A DNA stretch of 64,000 bases from Amphibalanus amphitrite (lineage: Eukaryota > Arthropoda > Thecostraca > Balanomorpha > Balanidae). Shown one piece after another: positions 25,601 through 38,600 of the stretch (positions within the stretch are counted from its first letter, which is position 1; each line of letters starts with the position of its first letter). A program made the position numbers and the translations under genes. The notes under the pieces are model-generated. The model did no database searches, was not told where the DNA came from, and worked only from the letters and a program-made list of their open reading frames with translations. The stretch is from the NCBI RefSeq assembly GCF_019059575.1, contig NW_024881984.1, positions 1 to 64,000 of the forward strand. Direction: 5' to 3'.

Positions 25601-28600
25601 AGTGATAGTGGGCTCGATGCCAGCCTCAGACGATAGTTCATCTAATTTGTTCGAGTTATCGTTCGTCTCACTTGTTCAAGCTAGTGACCATTACGGTATT
25701 GAATTAGCGGCTGCGTTCCATATCCTGTTCGCCGTCTAGAAGCTGAACCAACGAGCTGCTTGTAACGAGGCAAAGGGTCATGTAACATCTCCGTGTATGT
25801 AAGGCTTTGTTCGGGACAGGGTCACGTGACAAAGACAATCGATGCGGGATGGAACACGTGACCGTGGCCGCCCGTCGTGAGGGCCTTTCGGCTCACCACG
25901 AGCATGTAACACCGGTCCCGAGTTGTTCGGTTTCCAGGGAAATTTGATGCGTTGACGAAAATAGCAACAGCGGCAGGACGGATGGAAACCTGCATCGGGT
26001 CGTATTACGGCTATTTTAGACACTTGACATTTAGTGGGAGGATGGTGGGTGTTCTCTCATGCGTCAAATGTCCATCAAATAAATGTCTCGAAACGGCGGA
26101 GTGTTACTGTATAAAGCCAGCCAGTCGCCCGGGGCAAAGAAAACCGAAAATACAAAATATTCACCCGCCACCAAACCGTGCAGCCTTCCACTACTCTTAG
26201 AAATGAGATAGGCACTCGCCGACATGACCATGCACTAATTGTTACAATTATGAAAGCGAATGTTCGTTAATGCTCGATTCCATTGCTATCAAATACAATC
26301 GCTGTCTCGTTTTCCCTATTTCTTTCTAACCGCTCCAACGCTTCCTGTTCTCAGACCTGCAGATGAAGCCTTACCGCACCGACGACTTCATCCACAAGCT
26401 CTTCTACGAAACCAGTCGGTTCTCGGCCTTCAACTGCCAGTGGGTGATCAAGGCACGCATCAACGACAACCAGCGGGACCCGAGCCAGAGCTGCGACCGC
26501 TGCATGACCTACCAGGTAGGTGGCGGCAGCTGACCTGACCTCGGGTGACCTTAGAATGGGTCCAGGTGCGGTGGTAAGGTGAACGAGGTGGTAATGTGAT
26601 TTGGGGATCGCCTTCTTGGCTTCGTGACGGGCAGGGTTCGTTCAATGAGTTAGGATTGACCTAGCGATGACTTCACAAATATACGACACCCATGCACACT
26701 GAGGTGGAACGGTTGCAGCTCACGAAAGCTGAGTGTTCTGGCAAAAAGCAAACTCGTATGGAATGCGGCCATGAATTGAAACGTGCACTGGTTCCATTCC
26801 ATTCCATTCCAGTGTATTTTAGTAAACAAGGATCAAATAAAGTACAGAGCAAATAAGGGATCGGCGCAAAAGCATCGCTTAAATTAAAGCGCCTCTCCGA
26901 AGAAGAACATAAAATTGACAATGCTAACCTAACCGATACCTGAGGCCAGACGACGCTAGCACCCGCCAGCAACCCTCCGAGCAACAAACGAACCGGGTCA
27001 AGGCGCCCGGGCCCGAGCGAAAAATGAAAGAATGTAGCTTCAAGTTGTAACCGCCCTACATATTTTCGGTCGAGGCAAGTCGGCCGCTGGACTTTATGAC
27101 GAATGGCCACTCGTACATTGCCTTAGTTTGTGCGACGGTAATAGTGGTACTGGTGGTAATAAAACCACCCGGTTCGATCCATGCATTCCATTCCACACGT
27201 CCATTCGAGTGCCGACAACCATCAAATCAACCTTTTGACGCCTGACCTTTACACATCCGGCTATTGAAATATCAAATACGTAACACTTTTAGATCGTCAC
27301 ATTAAATCACTACACGCAACTAAATCAATTTACCGCCTTCCGACGCATTTCCGCCTACACATAAAGTTCCCTCCCGGTTACTGACTCGCGACCCTCCCGC
27401 TCCTCCCCGCAGCTGATTCTCAAGTCGAAGGTGAGCCAGCCAATGAGCGTGCAGTACCTGGTGTTGCGGGGCCCGTTCGGGGACGCGCGCGTGGCGCCGG
27501 CCATCTACAGCCACGAGTTCAGCGACTCCCAGCCGGAGAGCGAGTTCCAGCGGCTGCCGCTGCCCGACTCGGCCGAGTGTAACCGCATGCTGGCCGCCCG
27601 CTCCGTCAACATACGGTGAGTGCCTGTCCGGGCTGGGCTGCCAGGGAGGGTGCGATGTATCTGTTAGGGTCGTGGAACTGAGGCGAATAGGCCTCACAGT
27701 GCGTTGCGGTCCTGCTATTATGCTAAGGATGCTATCTAGTCTCTTTACGCCTAAGGGCTGCGAATGCAGTGCCGCAAACCGGAACCATGACTTTAAGCTC
27801 TTTTGCTTTTAAGTGAAATTTCGAATGACGAAGGGCAGACCAAGTCATAAGAGATAAGTCACAGAATAGGACGTGTGTATTAAGACTAGTGTAACAACGA
27901 TTATTCACTTGCTTCAGACTGTTCACTTGCTTTACGTCGTGCCTATGCTGCATTTTTGGTTGTTTCGCAAAGACAATAAGATTCTTTTTTTTTGGTGTGG
28001 GGGTCGTTAACCCGCGCATGACTGGGGTATTTTCCATAATGCGAGTGACTGGGCGGGGGGGGGGGGCTCTCCAGAGCCCCCCTCCTATCTCCGAAACTAC
28101 TGGGCCGATCGTCAAAATTCAAACGGCGTCTGATATCCCTGGAAAAACTGTCGAGCGAAACCTATTTTCATTGACCTCGAGGTCACCGATGACGTCACAG
28201 GTCAGGTAAAAGTAAAAATTATCGACATTTTTGTTAGTTCACAATTTAGGCTCTGACCGCCGGACCGCCGGTCCGATCAGGCTCATTTTTGGTTTTCGCA
28301 TTCCTTGACGGATGCCTTAGATACCCTGAGGGTACCGAACTTTTACTTCGAATTTTTAAGGTCAAGGCCAGCCGCCAGGTCATCCTAGGTCACGAAAATT
28401 GTATATAATGTATCGGTCACGTGACGTATGTTTTATGGTCCATTTTACTCGTAGATTTCGAAAATAGTGTCGTCTGTGTCATTTGAGGTCATTGTCAGAT
28501 GAATTTACCGGAGGTCAGGTCACTCTCAGGTCAGAAAAGGTCAAATTTTGAAAATGAAATTTTTCAACAAAAAAGGTGCCTATCAGTTGCAGTTTGAGCT

Positions 28601-29331
28601 CAGGAACGCGATGGTGCCATTTATATTGCTGTACGACGTCAAAAACGTACTGAAAAATGGATTTGAAAAACATAAAAATGTAAAATTTTGACAATAATGC
28701 GAATAACTTGGCTATTTTTGAAGATATTGGGCTAAAACTTGCAAATGTAGTTCATCAGTGTGTGTTCTATCACATATATTCCGGTATTTGCGAAAAGTCA
28801 AAAACTTTTTGAAAAAAAAAATCAAAAAATATAATTTCTGTAATTGTAAATAAATATTATTTAAAATTTTCAAAATTTCGAAAATTCGAGATAGCAGTTC
28901 GATAGCTACGTGTATTTTTAGTCCACTCATGCAAAGAAAATGGATCTAGCTTTAAAATTGAGCTCTTGAGAGCGTTTGCCGTAATTCAGTATTTTGCATG
29001 AAAATCGGCCGACATGACGTCACTCTGACGTCATTTCCGGCTAGACTATAATAGCTAGAAAGTTGAAATTATAACACAAGGTGTCAAATTGATGCCTCTT
29101 AGGGTACCGCAAGTTTCGTGTTGATCCGTCAAATGGTTTAGAAGATATTGCTGAAAAAAAAACATGAGGTCATGCGCGTATATCATACCCCCCCCCCCCC
29201 CCCCAGTCATGCGCGGGTTAATCGGCATCGATGATTAGATGCGTACTGAATACATGACTTGATGACTCTTATTTCCCCGCTAACTCCCTCCCGTGCCCGT
29301 CAGGTTGATTATGTTCCAGGTGAGCAAGTGA
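13662..29331 (+). CDS. CYHR1: CYHR1/ZTRAF1-type RING and TRAF-like zinc-finger protein, complete, 7 exons
   Basis: Exons: 13662-13865, 22827-22855, 23675-23884, 24905-25116, 26355-26515, 27413-27615, 29304-29331. All have AG/GT borders and matching phases, giving 348 codons. A C3HC4 RING is complete: C55-x2-C58, C69-x3-H73-x2-C76-x2-C79, C96-x2-C99. It is followed by a TRAF-type zinc-finger stretch (ECQHCGRQF...H..DAC, then [11 protein letters not shown]...C). The C-terminal TRAF/MATH-like part runs from [13 protein letters not shown] through FNCQWVIKA to the end, LIMFQVSK. The length is close to the vertebrate protein (roughly 360 residues). It is a conserved intracellular zinc-binding protein, a candidate E3 ubiquitin ligase on RING grounds only; its biochemical role is poorly known. 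The start ATG is first in a long open frame and precedes an acidic, Lys-rich head. A possible ATTAAA poly(A) signal is at 30215. Confidence 0.92.
15496..17216. mobile_element. hAT-like non-autonomous element in CYHR1 intron 1
   Basis: The ends TAGAGTTCTGCACGGC and its inverted relative (reading TAGAGGTCTGCACCGG on the minus strand) are bounded by a perfect 8-bp duplication ATCCGAGT (15488-15495 and 17217-17224). Both ends carry CAGCCGTGG / CCACAGCC tandem motifs (15525-15612 and 17106-17208). The interior is AT-rich, has no transposase frame, and contains a 32-bp-period direct repeat at 16474-16533. Confidence 0.85.
19130..19380. repeat. Minisatellite, GGGCAGAGAGCAGGGCACAG type
   Basis: Imperfect tandem units of about 10 and 20 bases (CAGGGCA..., CAGAGAGCAGG...) in CYHR1 intron 1. 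A short perfect hairpin with CTGCGTCC / GGACGCAG arms follows at about 19419-19441. Open frames here are compositional. Confidence 0.8.
20468..20662. mobile_element. 195-bp MITE-like element
   Basis: Perfect 15-bp inverted ends GGGTGGAGACTTCCA and TGGAAGTCTCCACCC. The interior has further inverted motifs built on CTAGACGCGTC and TAGACGC. The target duplication is unclear; a flanking TA is possible. It lies in CYHR1 intron 1. Confidence 0.75.
21474..21526. repeat. Imperfect palindrome sharing a motif with 18381-18401
   Basis: Arms 21474-21496 and 21504-21526 (CGACTTGGCCAGC...) pair with three mismatches. The right arm read on the minus strand is identical over 21 bases to 18381-18401, so both belong to one repeat family in CYHR1 intron 1. 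Confidence 0.7.
28007..29221. mobile_element. Non-autonomous piggyBac-like element, family 3, in CYHR1 intron 6
   Basis: TTAA at 28007-28010 and 29218-29221. The ends are perfect inverted repeats CCCGCGCATGACTGGGG, with a G run near one end and a 16-18-base C run near the other. About 12 exact AGGTCA/TGACCT hexamers lie inside, densest at 28170-28210 and 28510-28545. The interior is AT-rich with no transposase. It ends 82 bases before the last CYHR1 exon. Confidence 0.85.
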
Positions 29332-32300
29332 GCGCCTCTCCGGCCGATCGGCGGCGCCCTCTGCGCTGCCCTACCCCGCCTGCCGGCCGCTCTCTCCGCC
29401 CCGCCCCAACGTCCGTCGAACACAGCCCGCACAGCCGTGGTGGCTCCGACCGCGGACCGGTCTCAGCTGCGAGCCCGGAGGACGCCGTCGGAGCCGGGCC
29501 GCGGCCGCGTGAGCGTCTTCTCTGCCACAGACACGCCGTCGTTCGTCGCATCCGACACTGAGCGCAAAATCGACGAGTGGGGAGTGGGGTAAAATTATGT
29601 GTGTATCAGTTTATGAAGGCCGCTTCGGCAGTGCGTAGAGTGTGTGTGGAGTCTCGTGTCCCACTTATTTGTGCGGGGTCTTTGCCCTCCTCTTGTAGGG
29701 AGGATACTGAAAGCCTTTTTAGGTCTCGAGTTTTCCGTAGACGAAATAGAAATATTGGTAAGAGTAGTTTTATTGAGTGTTTTATTGGTTAAGTCAAGAT
29801 GAAATCATGCTTGTTGACCTTGTATGCTTTAGACGGGTGGTGAATTGACTATAAATTAAGTTGCGATTTAATATGCTTGTTATATAAGAGCCAGAGAACG
29901 GATCGAATTTTCTTAGGCCGGTGTCTTGACGACAGTTGATGACGACATTTGTAAATGTCGCACACTTCGCAGCTTCGTGTTTGCCCGGGCACAAGAGTTG
30001 TGTTTGCATATGAAGTAAATGTCTACTGAAGAAATTTCGGTGACACAAATGCTCGCTGGTCCAGATGAGTGGTTTGTCAATTACAAAACACCAATGCGAT
30101 GCTTTATGATGAATGTAATTTGAAATATTATGTTTTGCATCAATGATTAAGTTCAACGAATGTTTGTGAAGTGCTGCATAAGCATAAATTATATAACTTA
30201 AGAATTCTACCGTTATTAAATCTTAATATTTTTGTCTTTAGATATAAGAACTGCCTTGGCAAAAAGCTGACAACCAGAAATAAGTTTTAATTGTTCCCAA
30301 AGTGTGACTAAAGATGTAGGTGTTGGCGTGGATCGCTATGCTTGTTCGGCTTATCTTGTTATTCGTCCTGCCGATTTGCCATAAGTTTATCATTTAGATT
30401 TATCGCCCGTAGACCGTTTGAAGGGCATAGCTAGGGGGAGATGATTACGAGGAACGAACTCCCTATTAGCCGTGAATCGGTCGAATCTTCCCATATTTTG
30501 AAATTTAATAACACTGAAAATACTCATATCATTTCACGACGTGTGGTGTTAGATATCAAGCGATTATGTGCTGGGTCGCGTGTTGCTCTTTAAACTATTT
30601 TCGTATCTGTTTGAGTTTGCGACCGAAAACGTTCTGTCATGAAATCTCAAGGCATATTAGTGTTGCTGTACTTGATACTTGCACATGTATTTTCGATTTG
30701 ACCTTTTTGACTTGGTCTTCCTGAAACCTGCTGATTGTGCTGAACCTCGATTGTCGCATATTTTTGGAAAGTTTGCAAGCACGTTTGTAGCTTCCCGTCT
30801 ACTTGGGTCGTACCGTTGCGGCCCTGCACACTAACTGACATCCATGTCTTTCGTTCGCTCGATATGATATAACTATCTGCCGTCGATGCCATTATGTTGT
30901 ATAAGTTAGCGATAAGAGAAGCCTTTTCATAGGATAGCTGTTCGTCTGGCGCACAGATGTGCGGTAAGATTGACCTTGTAGTAGCGTGGAGAAGGAGCAG
31001 GCTTCGGTTTGTCACCAAGTACAAAATGTTGAACGCGATAGAGTAAGGATGTGGCTTGTACAGCATGAGGCAAGACTGATGTAGGTTAGTGAGTGCCGGC
31101 TGGTTTTTGAAGTGGAGTGTCGTGTGGTTCGTGGTAATCCGATACATTTACCTTCAAATTATCGATTAAAAATGTTTCTTTTTCGCGAAAGACGTACATC
31201 AACATGTATCCGAGTTTTATCACGCCAAAACCGTGTCGTCGGTTGAACAAATCTCGCATTCGACAATATCTAAAATTTACGTACCGCAGAGCCGTGTTAC
31301 GTTTAGCGCGTGCGTTTCGCCCGAATGCAGAGTGTGACCGTGCTGGCGATCTCCCTAGTACCGGGTGTCACCCTAGGTCGTCTCCCTTAGAATCTGATCT
31401 AATACACCTAGTTTGTGGTTACAACTTTGTGTGTGCGAAGCGAGAGTTCGGTCTTCTAATAGGCGTGGCCAAGCGGTTTCGGGGACTAACTATTCTGATA
31501 ACGGTTGTCACTCTCGATAGCGTGAGTTTACCTTCGGTTTGCCCGCTCGTATAGTAGTAGTTCGCTCCGTATTTCATATAGAAGCGCGACTACACACGAC
31601 TGCTATTTCGTCCGGTCAAGGCCGATAAGCGCCGCAGCGCAGGGCAACGAAATCTGTTTCCAGCTTTGAAAGTATGTACCTGCTTGCTTTGGGTCAACCG
31701 GTAACCAGTGATCGACGAACGGGGTACGCGGCTCAGGTTAGCATTGCAACAGGGTTCACGGTACCTGAGCATTGGAACAAGCAAAAGGTCAATTGGGTAC
31801 GTACACTAATTTGTAGGTATGGATGGGTGGACTGACGAGCTGAAATTCTTGGACCAGTTTACCGTATGGATTTGCGGCTCGCCCATTCTGATCATGAGTC
31901 ATGGTCTTATCAAGTGGTAACGCTGAATCTTCTATGATCTATCTCACGGCTGCGGGCTGACACAGACTCTTTCGGCGGTCAGGAAATTCGAAAACCTACT
32001 CAAATATATTAGCTCTCACTCGCATCAAACGCTCGCAGTTCGCACGGAGATGCATGCGTGATGCGATTGATCGGCTAATCAGTAATCACAATAATACCTT
32101 ATAGGCTCTCCTATATGCCCTATATATCTTCCCACGTTATATGAGTGCCACATAGAAGATAAAGTTAATAATGCCATATAGAAGCTTATGGTCAATAAGG
32201 ATGAGTTTATTGCTTTAATGATAGAACGAACTTGAATAAAGTCTAAATCGCTAAAGAATTGATAGTCTGACGTGGTTTGTCACGAAACTACATAATTTAC

Positions 32301-32611
32301 TAGTCATGAGCTATTGTGATATCGTGAAATTTGTATTTGTCACGCCATATTTGAATCACATGTTTGCCGTTAAGGGCTATAATCATAGGAGTCACGGGTG
32401 ATTTTCGTCTTTATGACTTCTCTGAGCCCTTCCAAAGCCAGCGAGTTGTTTTAGCTGTTGAATGTGTGCTGATCGTGATGGAATAAGCTGCCGATGTTAC
32501 GGTTTTCCGCCGTTTTCCTTGAGTCGTCAGTGGAATAGTGGTGTCTGTGGTGTCTTTAATCAATATTTACTTATTTGCTGATATTTAGGTGTTTTGGTTC
32601 AGTCACCAACG
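29332..32611. other. CYHR1 3' flank and RPB3 upstream region
   Basis: No exon could be supported on either strand. The first part is presumably CYHR1 3' UTR. The last about 100 bases before 32612 should hold the RPB3 5' UTR and promoter, but no TATA box or initiator stands out. Confidence 0.45.
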
Positions 32612-35600
32612 ATGCCGTACGCCAATCAACCAACGCTGACCCTTACGGAGCTGACTGAAGAAAATGTGAAATTCTGTATTGAAGATACCGATCTCAGGTA
32701 TGTTATATCTATGCTTCAACTGACACATTTCAAGTTATTTTCTAAATGTTATGTTCGTGCATTGTTTGGATCTCGCTTTAACATCTCGGGGCAAGAGCAA
32801 AGCAAAGCAGTCCTACGCTTGACGTGAGGGTGGGAGCCGGGAGGGCTGTAAATACAAAAATTATTTGGGCTGCTTATATTGTTCCTCTGTTCTGTCGCAT
32901 TCCCACACTGGCAGCCCAGCATGACAACTTCATTGGTGTGGGCTGTGAGGGCGCTCGGATTGTGCGCAAGGCAGATTGACTGGTGATTTGCAGATTTTGG
33001 AATGCTGCAGTTGATTGGATGGTATTGTGCTGAGATTCCCTGTGCTGATTAAACATTTTTTTTAAGATAAAGTGATAAAGTTTACATGTGACAATGGTTT
33101 GAGAGCCAGGGAACAAAAAAGCTTTTAATTGAAATGTCAGTTTTTTGTTCATAAGTGTTTTTTTTTCACAAGTGAAAAGTTACCTATTTTGTGGTAATGG
33201 TTATGTATGCTATATGCACTTGTTGAGCACAGGCTGGTGTGGATTTCCAGCCTAGTTGATATAGGCTGCTCAGTCACCATGCTGATATGACTTGTCAGCT
33301 GTTGCCATGCTTTGCAGTGTGACTGCAACCTGCAGCAAAAGTACCTACTCAATCCGAGTTACTAGGATCGGGAGAGATTGAAATGAGGAGAGATAGTGAC
33401 AGGTGCCACATCAAACAAGTCTCGGGTCGGGTGACTTTTAGGGACTGATGTAAGCGTTTGCTTCCAGACATTTGACCTTGATTTTAGCAGTGCGAGGTAG
33501 CTGGAGCAAAGGGACATTCCAAAGATCCAAAAAAAGGGAAATTCCAAAAAATCCAGGTCTTTTTCCTTGGCCAGCCATCCTGGTATTGCTGCTCAAGCTG
33601 GAAGCTTTTTTAGCTTTTGTGGCTTTAGGCTGCTCTGATAGCTTCTCCCTGTGTTTTAATTAAAAACAGAGACCAATCTTTTGTCATTAAACAAGTAGAT
33701 TTGCTCTGGAACCATAGACCATTTTAACTCATTTCATCTCAGAAACAAAAACATTGTTTGTTCATTTATTTACATTGTTGGCCATTCAATTAATTGTTGT
33801 TTTCTTGTTTGGGGACTAAAAATATCACCTCAGTCATTAATTCCACTTTATTCCTCAAAATGACGAACACATCATATGCTTCACAAGCCATATTTGAGTA
33901 TCAAGGCTTATCCATAATTATCTATGTTTCCTAATGCCAATGGGTGGCTGCCCATCTTGCTTTCACACTTCATGACACACATACAATGTCAAGCTGTGTC
34001 AAACTCAGCCATGCTCTCTGTGCTCGCAACACATGGTAACTACCTCTGGGTGATGGTAACTGAAACAACTGCCTATACCCCACCAACAACAGTTGTGCAT
34101 CACATTTCTTTTCACGTGGCAACATCTATCACTTGAGCTTTTCCTCCCTACACTGTCCCAGAGCATTAAACCATGTATTCAGTATTTCTGAGACAGCCTC
34201 TTCATTGTGCCCTAATCACACAAGCTAAATCATTTTATGACTACTGCCACAATCACACATCTCGCACAGGTCATTTGCTGACGCGCGCTTGCGCCAGCCG
34301 CTCCCGCCTGCGTCTCGCGACACTCCTGCGTTTACGACGCAGGAAGTTGTCGAGCGACTTGATCGGGTTGCCGTAGGGGTCGTATCTGCACTCTGGGCAC
34401 GTGTACTGGTAGTGGCAGCACTCGTTGTTACGGTAGAGCGGCGTGCATCCGTTGGGTACCGGGGGGCATTCGGTGTGCTGCTCGATGAGCTCCAGGACGC
34501 CCGAGTTGCAGTGCATCTGGGTGCAGTGTCGCTTCTCGTCCTCCCACCACGTGGAGCCGTGCGGGTACTGCTGTCCGCCTACCTCACAGTCTGGGGGTGA
34601 GCGAAGACGTGCGTTAGAGGCGTCATGTGGAGAGAAGCTGGCGCTGGAACGGATGAGTAATGTGCGCCAAACTGACGGGAGTTGAAACATCCGATGGTCA
34701 AGCCTTTCCTTACAGGCAGGCAAGAAATGGAGGTAATCTGAGTCGAAGTTAAGCTAAAGGCATTGTTTCTGCGAGGAGAATGCATGACAGCGACGGCTGT
34801 TCAAGATTTGCATGCTTTTCAGACATTTGTGATCTATCCACGAATGAAACTGCCTGCTCCAAGAATTTCCATGGACTTTACCCATTCACTCAATGATTTA
34901 TCGTACGTTGTCGGAGAGCTCTCAAAAAGTGGGTACTCACGGGGGCATAGCCACTGTTTACAGCACGTGCCGGGCAGACGAGTGCCGGTGCACGGGCCGT
35001 CCGGCTGTGGCCGACACTCCCTGCCGTAGTCCTCGACCGTATTCACTCCGGCGCGCGTGCAGTTGAACTTTTTGCACGGGAAGGTGGTATCGTCCAGCCA
35101 CTCCTGGCCCTCGCCGTACGTGGTGTCGTTGTACTGGCATGTCACTGTGGGGAGACCAAGTTTCAGGGACGCTAAAGTGATAGGTGATAGGTGGATGGAT
35201 AGATCAAAACAAAGCTTCAACTAATTTCTGCGATGGGTGAGCAGCTATTTCATGTTTAATAGAAATGCGTGCTTGAGTGGGGAGCAATCATTCTGTAACC
35301 CATTTCAAACGTCATTTTCCGAGCAAAGTCTCCTCACGCGTTACTCGGCATCATGTCTGGGTCACAAAACACACCTATACCGTTCACGCTTCATCTGGCG
35401 CCGTCCGCCACTGACCGTGGACGCAGTCGTAGACGGGACAGCAGCGGTAGGGCACGGTACTGGCCGTGCAGCCTGCCGAGTCGGGCGGCGGCGGCGGGCA
35501 GCTGTCGGACACGTCGTTGGAGATCACCGTGCCGTTCAGGCAGGAGAGCAGCGTGCAGGGGCGCAGCGGGTCCAGCGGCCACGTGGTCGCGTGCTCATGC

Positions 35601-38600
35601 TGCTGACCGGCGTACGTACACGAGTCTGGTGGAGAGAGGTCGTGAAGTTTGGGTGAGACGGTGCTGGGGAGATCGCGGTTGTTGAAGTCAGTGTGGTTTC
35701 ATTGATAACTGAAGAACACTTAGCTCACCGAGCTGAAGTTTTGCATAATGTTATTGAAGATCGAATTAAGTCCACAATATTTATTCATTTACTATGAATG
35801 CCTCATTTGCGAGCTAGACATGCTGATATCTCCTTGCCACACCTGATCTAGGCGTTTGGCACAAATGTGTGCGGTTCATCTCACAACTCCTGCACACCAC
35901 CGTCCGGTTTACTGACCTGCTGGACAGTCGGGCACCGGACAGCACTGTCCGGGGATGTGGCGCGCGCTGCAGATGGTGGTCGGGAACGGTCGGCACACGG
36001 TGCGGTTCGTCTGTACTGACACACCCAGCACGCACACGTAGGAGGCGCACGGAGGATCCGTGGTCCACTCCTCGCCCGGCGCGTGTGCTACGCCCTCGAA
36101 GATGCACGGTACGCCTGGTGGAGGAAGGTGAGATGTAAATGTTGGCGGCTGGTAGAAATTATTTAGTTGACTCATTTTATTTTTGTTCTTTTTATCCTTT
36201 ACGGTCTTTGAAAGTTGCGAAATTCAGTTTGGGATAATGCTTCAAGTTGATGTGCTTACATTCCGGAGGTATTGTACGGCGCTTCAGTTGACATGAGTGA
36301 AAGGTCAGCAGCCACTAAGGATATCCTTCGAACTTCTTTACTTCTTTGCCTTTAAAATCTCCATCAGCTCACCACCTACGACCCCTTGCTTACCGCCTGG
36401 ACATGTGATCTCCGGGCAGCACCGGTTGGGTGGGAAGTGCTCCGTGCAGCCGGCAGGTGCTCGCGGACAGTCAGTGGCCACATCCAGCACGTGGATGGGA
36501 TACGGCGGGCTGCCGGACGCGCACACGTAGCAGGTCGTGGGTCTGATGGGGTCGTCCAGATACAGCTGGTTCACCGGGTGGGTGACGCCGCTTGGGTCCG
36601 TGCAACCTGCGGGTGACAGGTTTTTGGGTCCGTGCTGCTTTGGTGGAGAAAGAAGACAAGCGAGGCAACATGGCTATGGCAGAAGCTGGCCTTCGGTATA
36701 TTTAGCCGGTATCCTCATAGCTACCTGAATGATTGACGGGCGAAGCCCATAAGCTGCTTCGCCCCCGGAAGCTATTAGAAAATGCGTTAGACTGGTTCCT
36801 AATAATCACACCACAATCAAGAGCTGGCTGTGTGATATCAACTTCCTTCAGTATCAGCCCGTTCACTCACCGGGGTCGGGTTTCTGATCGGCGCACTGGT
36901 AGCGCGGGCAGCAGACACCGGGTACCTCGATACAGCTGGGGTCCTCCGGGGGCGAGGGGCACGGCTCTCGCACGCTAAAGACGACTCCGTCGGCACAGGC
37001 GTGGTTGGTGCAGCCGTCAGCGCTGGTCCAGAAAGACCCCGGAGGTCGCACTTGGCCGTACTCGTCCTCGCAAACTGGATAGAGGAGGCGCACGGACGTC
37101 AGCCTTTATCGGTCAATCTTTGTTTTGCTGTTTTGGTCTCCTTTTGCTCGTTTTATTGTTGAGCTCAGCGAAAACAAAATTACTAGTGTGTATAAGCCTG
37201 AATTCAAACCCCAAGGTATGCATTACCCGAAATCGTTCTTGTAATTCATTGAAAAAAAAATCCTTGCTGGCGTGTGATTTCTCATACGGACAATAGACGT
37301 GGACAAGAAAAAAGGTCGCTTTCCACCCGACGAAAGTAGGAAACGTTCTCCTAGCACCACTGGCGCTTTCTAAGCCCTTCCATTACTGTAAACACTTAAG
37401 TTACTCGTGTTTGCGATGCCATAGTAATTGTCCTAACACGGATTTCACTGACCTTCTGCTGTCGGCTGCGTCGTCGGCGTTACTGGGGACGTCCCCGCAG
37501 TTGTCACTGTCGTCGTGGAAGCCTGAGTAGTCGTCGTCGTCGCTGAAGTTGTTGTCGTTATGGTCGTCGTCGTTGTCGACAATGGGGTCGTCGTTGACGC
37601 TGTCGTGGACGTCGAAGAGCTGCAGTCGTAGACAGGGCAGCAGAGGCCCGGAACCGTAACAACCTGGCAGTCTGACGAGGCCGGCGGCTGGCACACGAGT
37701 TCAGTCTTGGTGACGACTCCGTAGTCGCAGCGGTGGCGGTAGTAGCAGTCGTTGGCCCGGAGCCAGGTCTGACCGTGCTGGTAATAACGGCCCTCGTCGA
37801 CACAGCCTGGCGGGTAGGATAGGGTGACTGTCACCAACGTTACAAGGAAGGGAGCTGGGCCGGATGAGAACGGTTTCAGCAATCTACAGCCCGTTCATAC
37901 TGGATTCGAGGTGGATCTAGCTCGCATCCTAGTGCTGGCGAACAGTGGCGACGTCTTTGGTCACCGTTATGGTAGCCTGCTACCTAGGCGATTCCCTTTA
38001 ACCAGATACGTACCTATTCGTAAGATTATGAGTGTGCTTACATCAGTATAACCCGCCCGCACAGGGTTCGGCGTATTACACGGAAGGCATGCGGATGTTC
38101 CCTAAGGTTCACGTGCCCTGGATGTTACTGAGGCGGTTCAGGCATCAGCTTTCAGGCCCTGAAAGGCGGCGGTTGGGAATGGAATGATCAATATCGCGTC
38201 CTAAATTGAAACCTTCTCGGTATCCGTGTCTTGCCGACACGGATGCTGAGTAGGTTAGGGACATCTGGACACCTACCGGTATCGCTGGAGGGGCACTTGT
38301 AGGTGGGACAACAGCGATCCGGCTCCTGGATGGCCACGCAGTCGGCCCGCGGCGGCTCCGAGCACTCCACGTCAATGACGAAGATGACGCCGTTCGAGCA
38401 GTGCCTCACGCAGCCGTCTGGTGTGGTCCAGTTGGAGTTGTGCGGCCGGGTGTTGCCGTTCTGATCCGTACACGCTGCCGAGAAGGTGGGATGACTGGTT
38501 GACGCAAACCTCTTGTCTTTTGGGTCTAGGGAACTATTATCTAGCATCCAACTTGCCTTCGCCCTCATTTTACGTGGCGAGGACATCGTCTCGCCTCACG

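Noticed and set aside
34289-34600. Plus-strand open frames opposite VWC exons (here and at many exons up to 63972)
   Set aside because: Antisense shadows of GC-rich VWC exons; the minus frames carry the conserved Cys pattern and phased splice sites.
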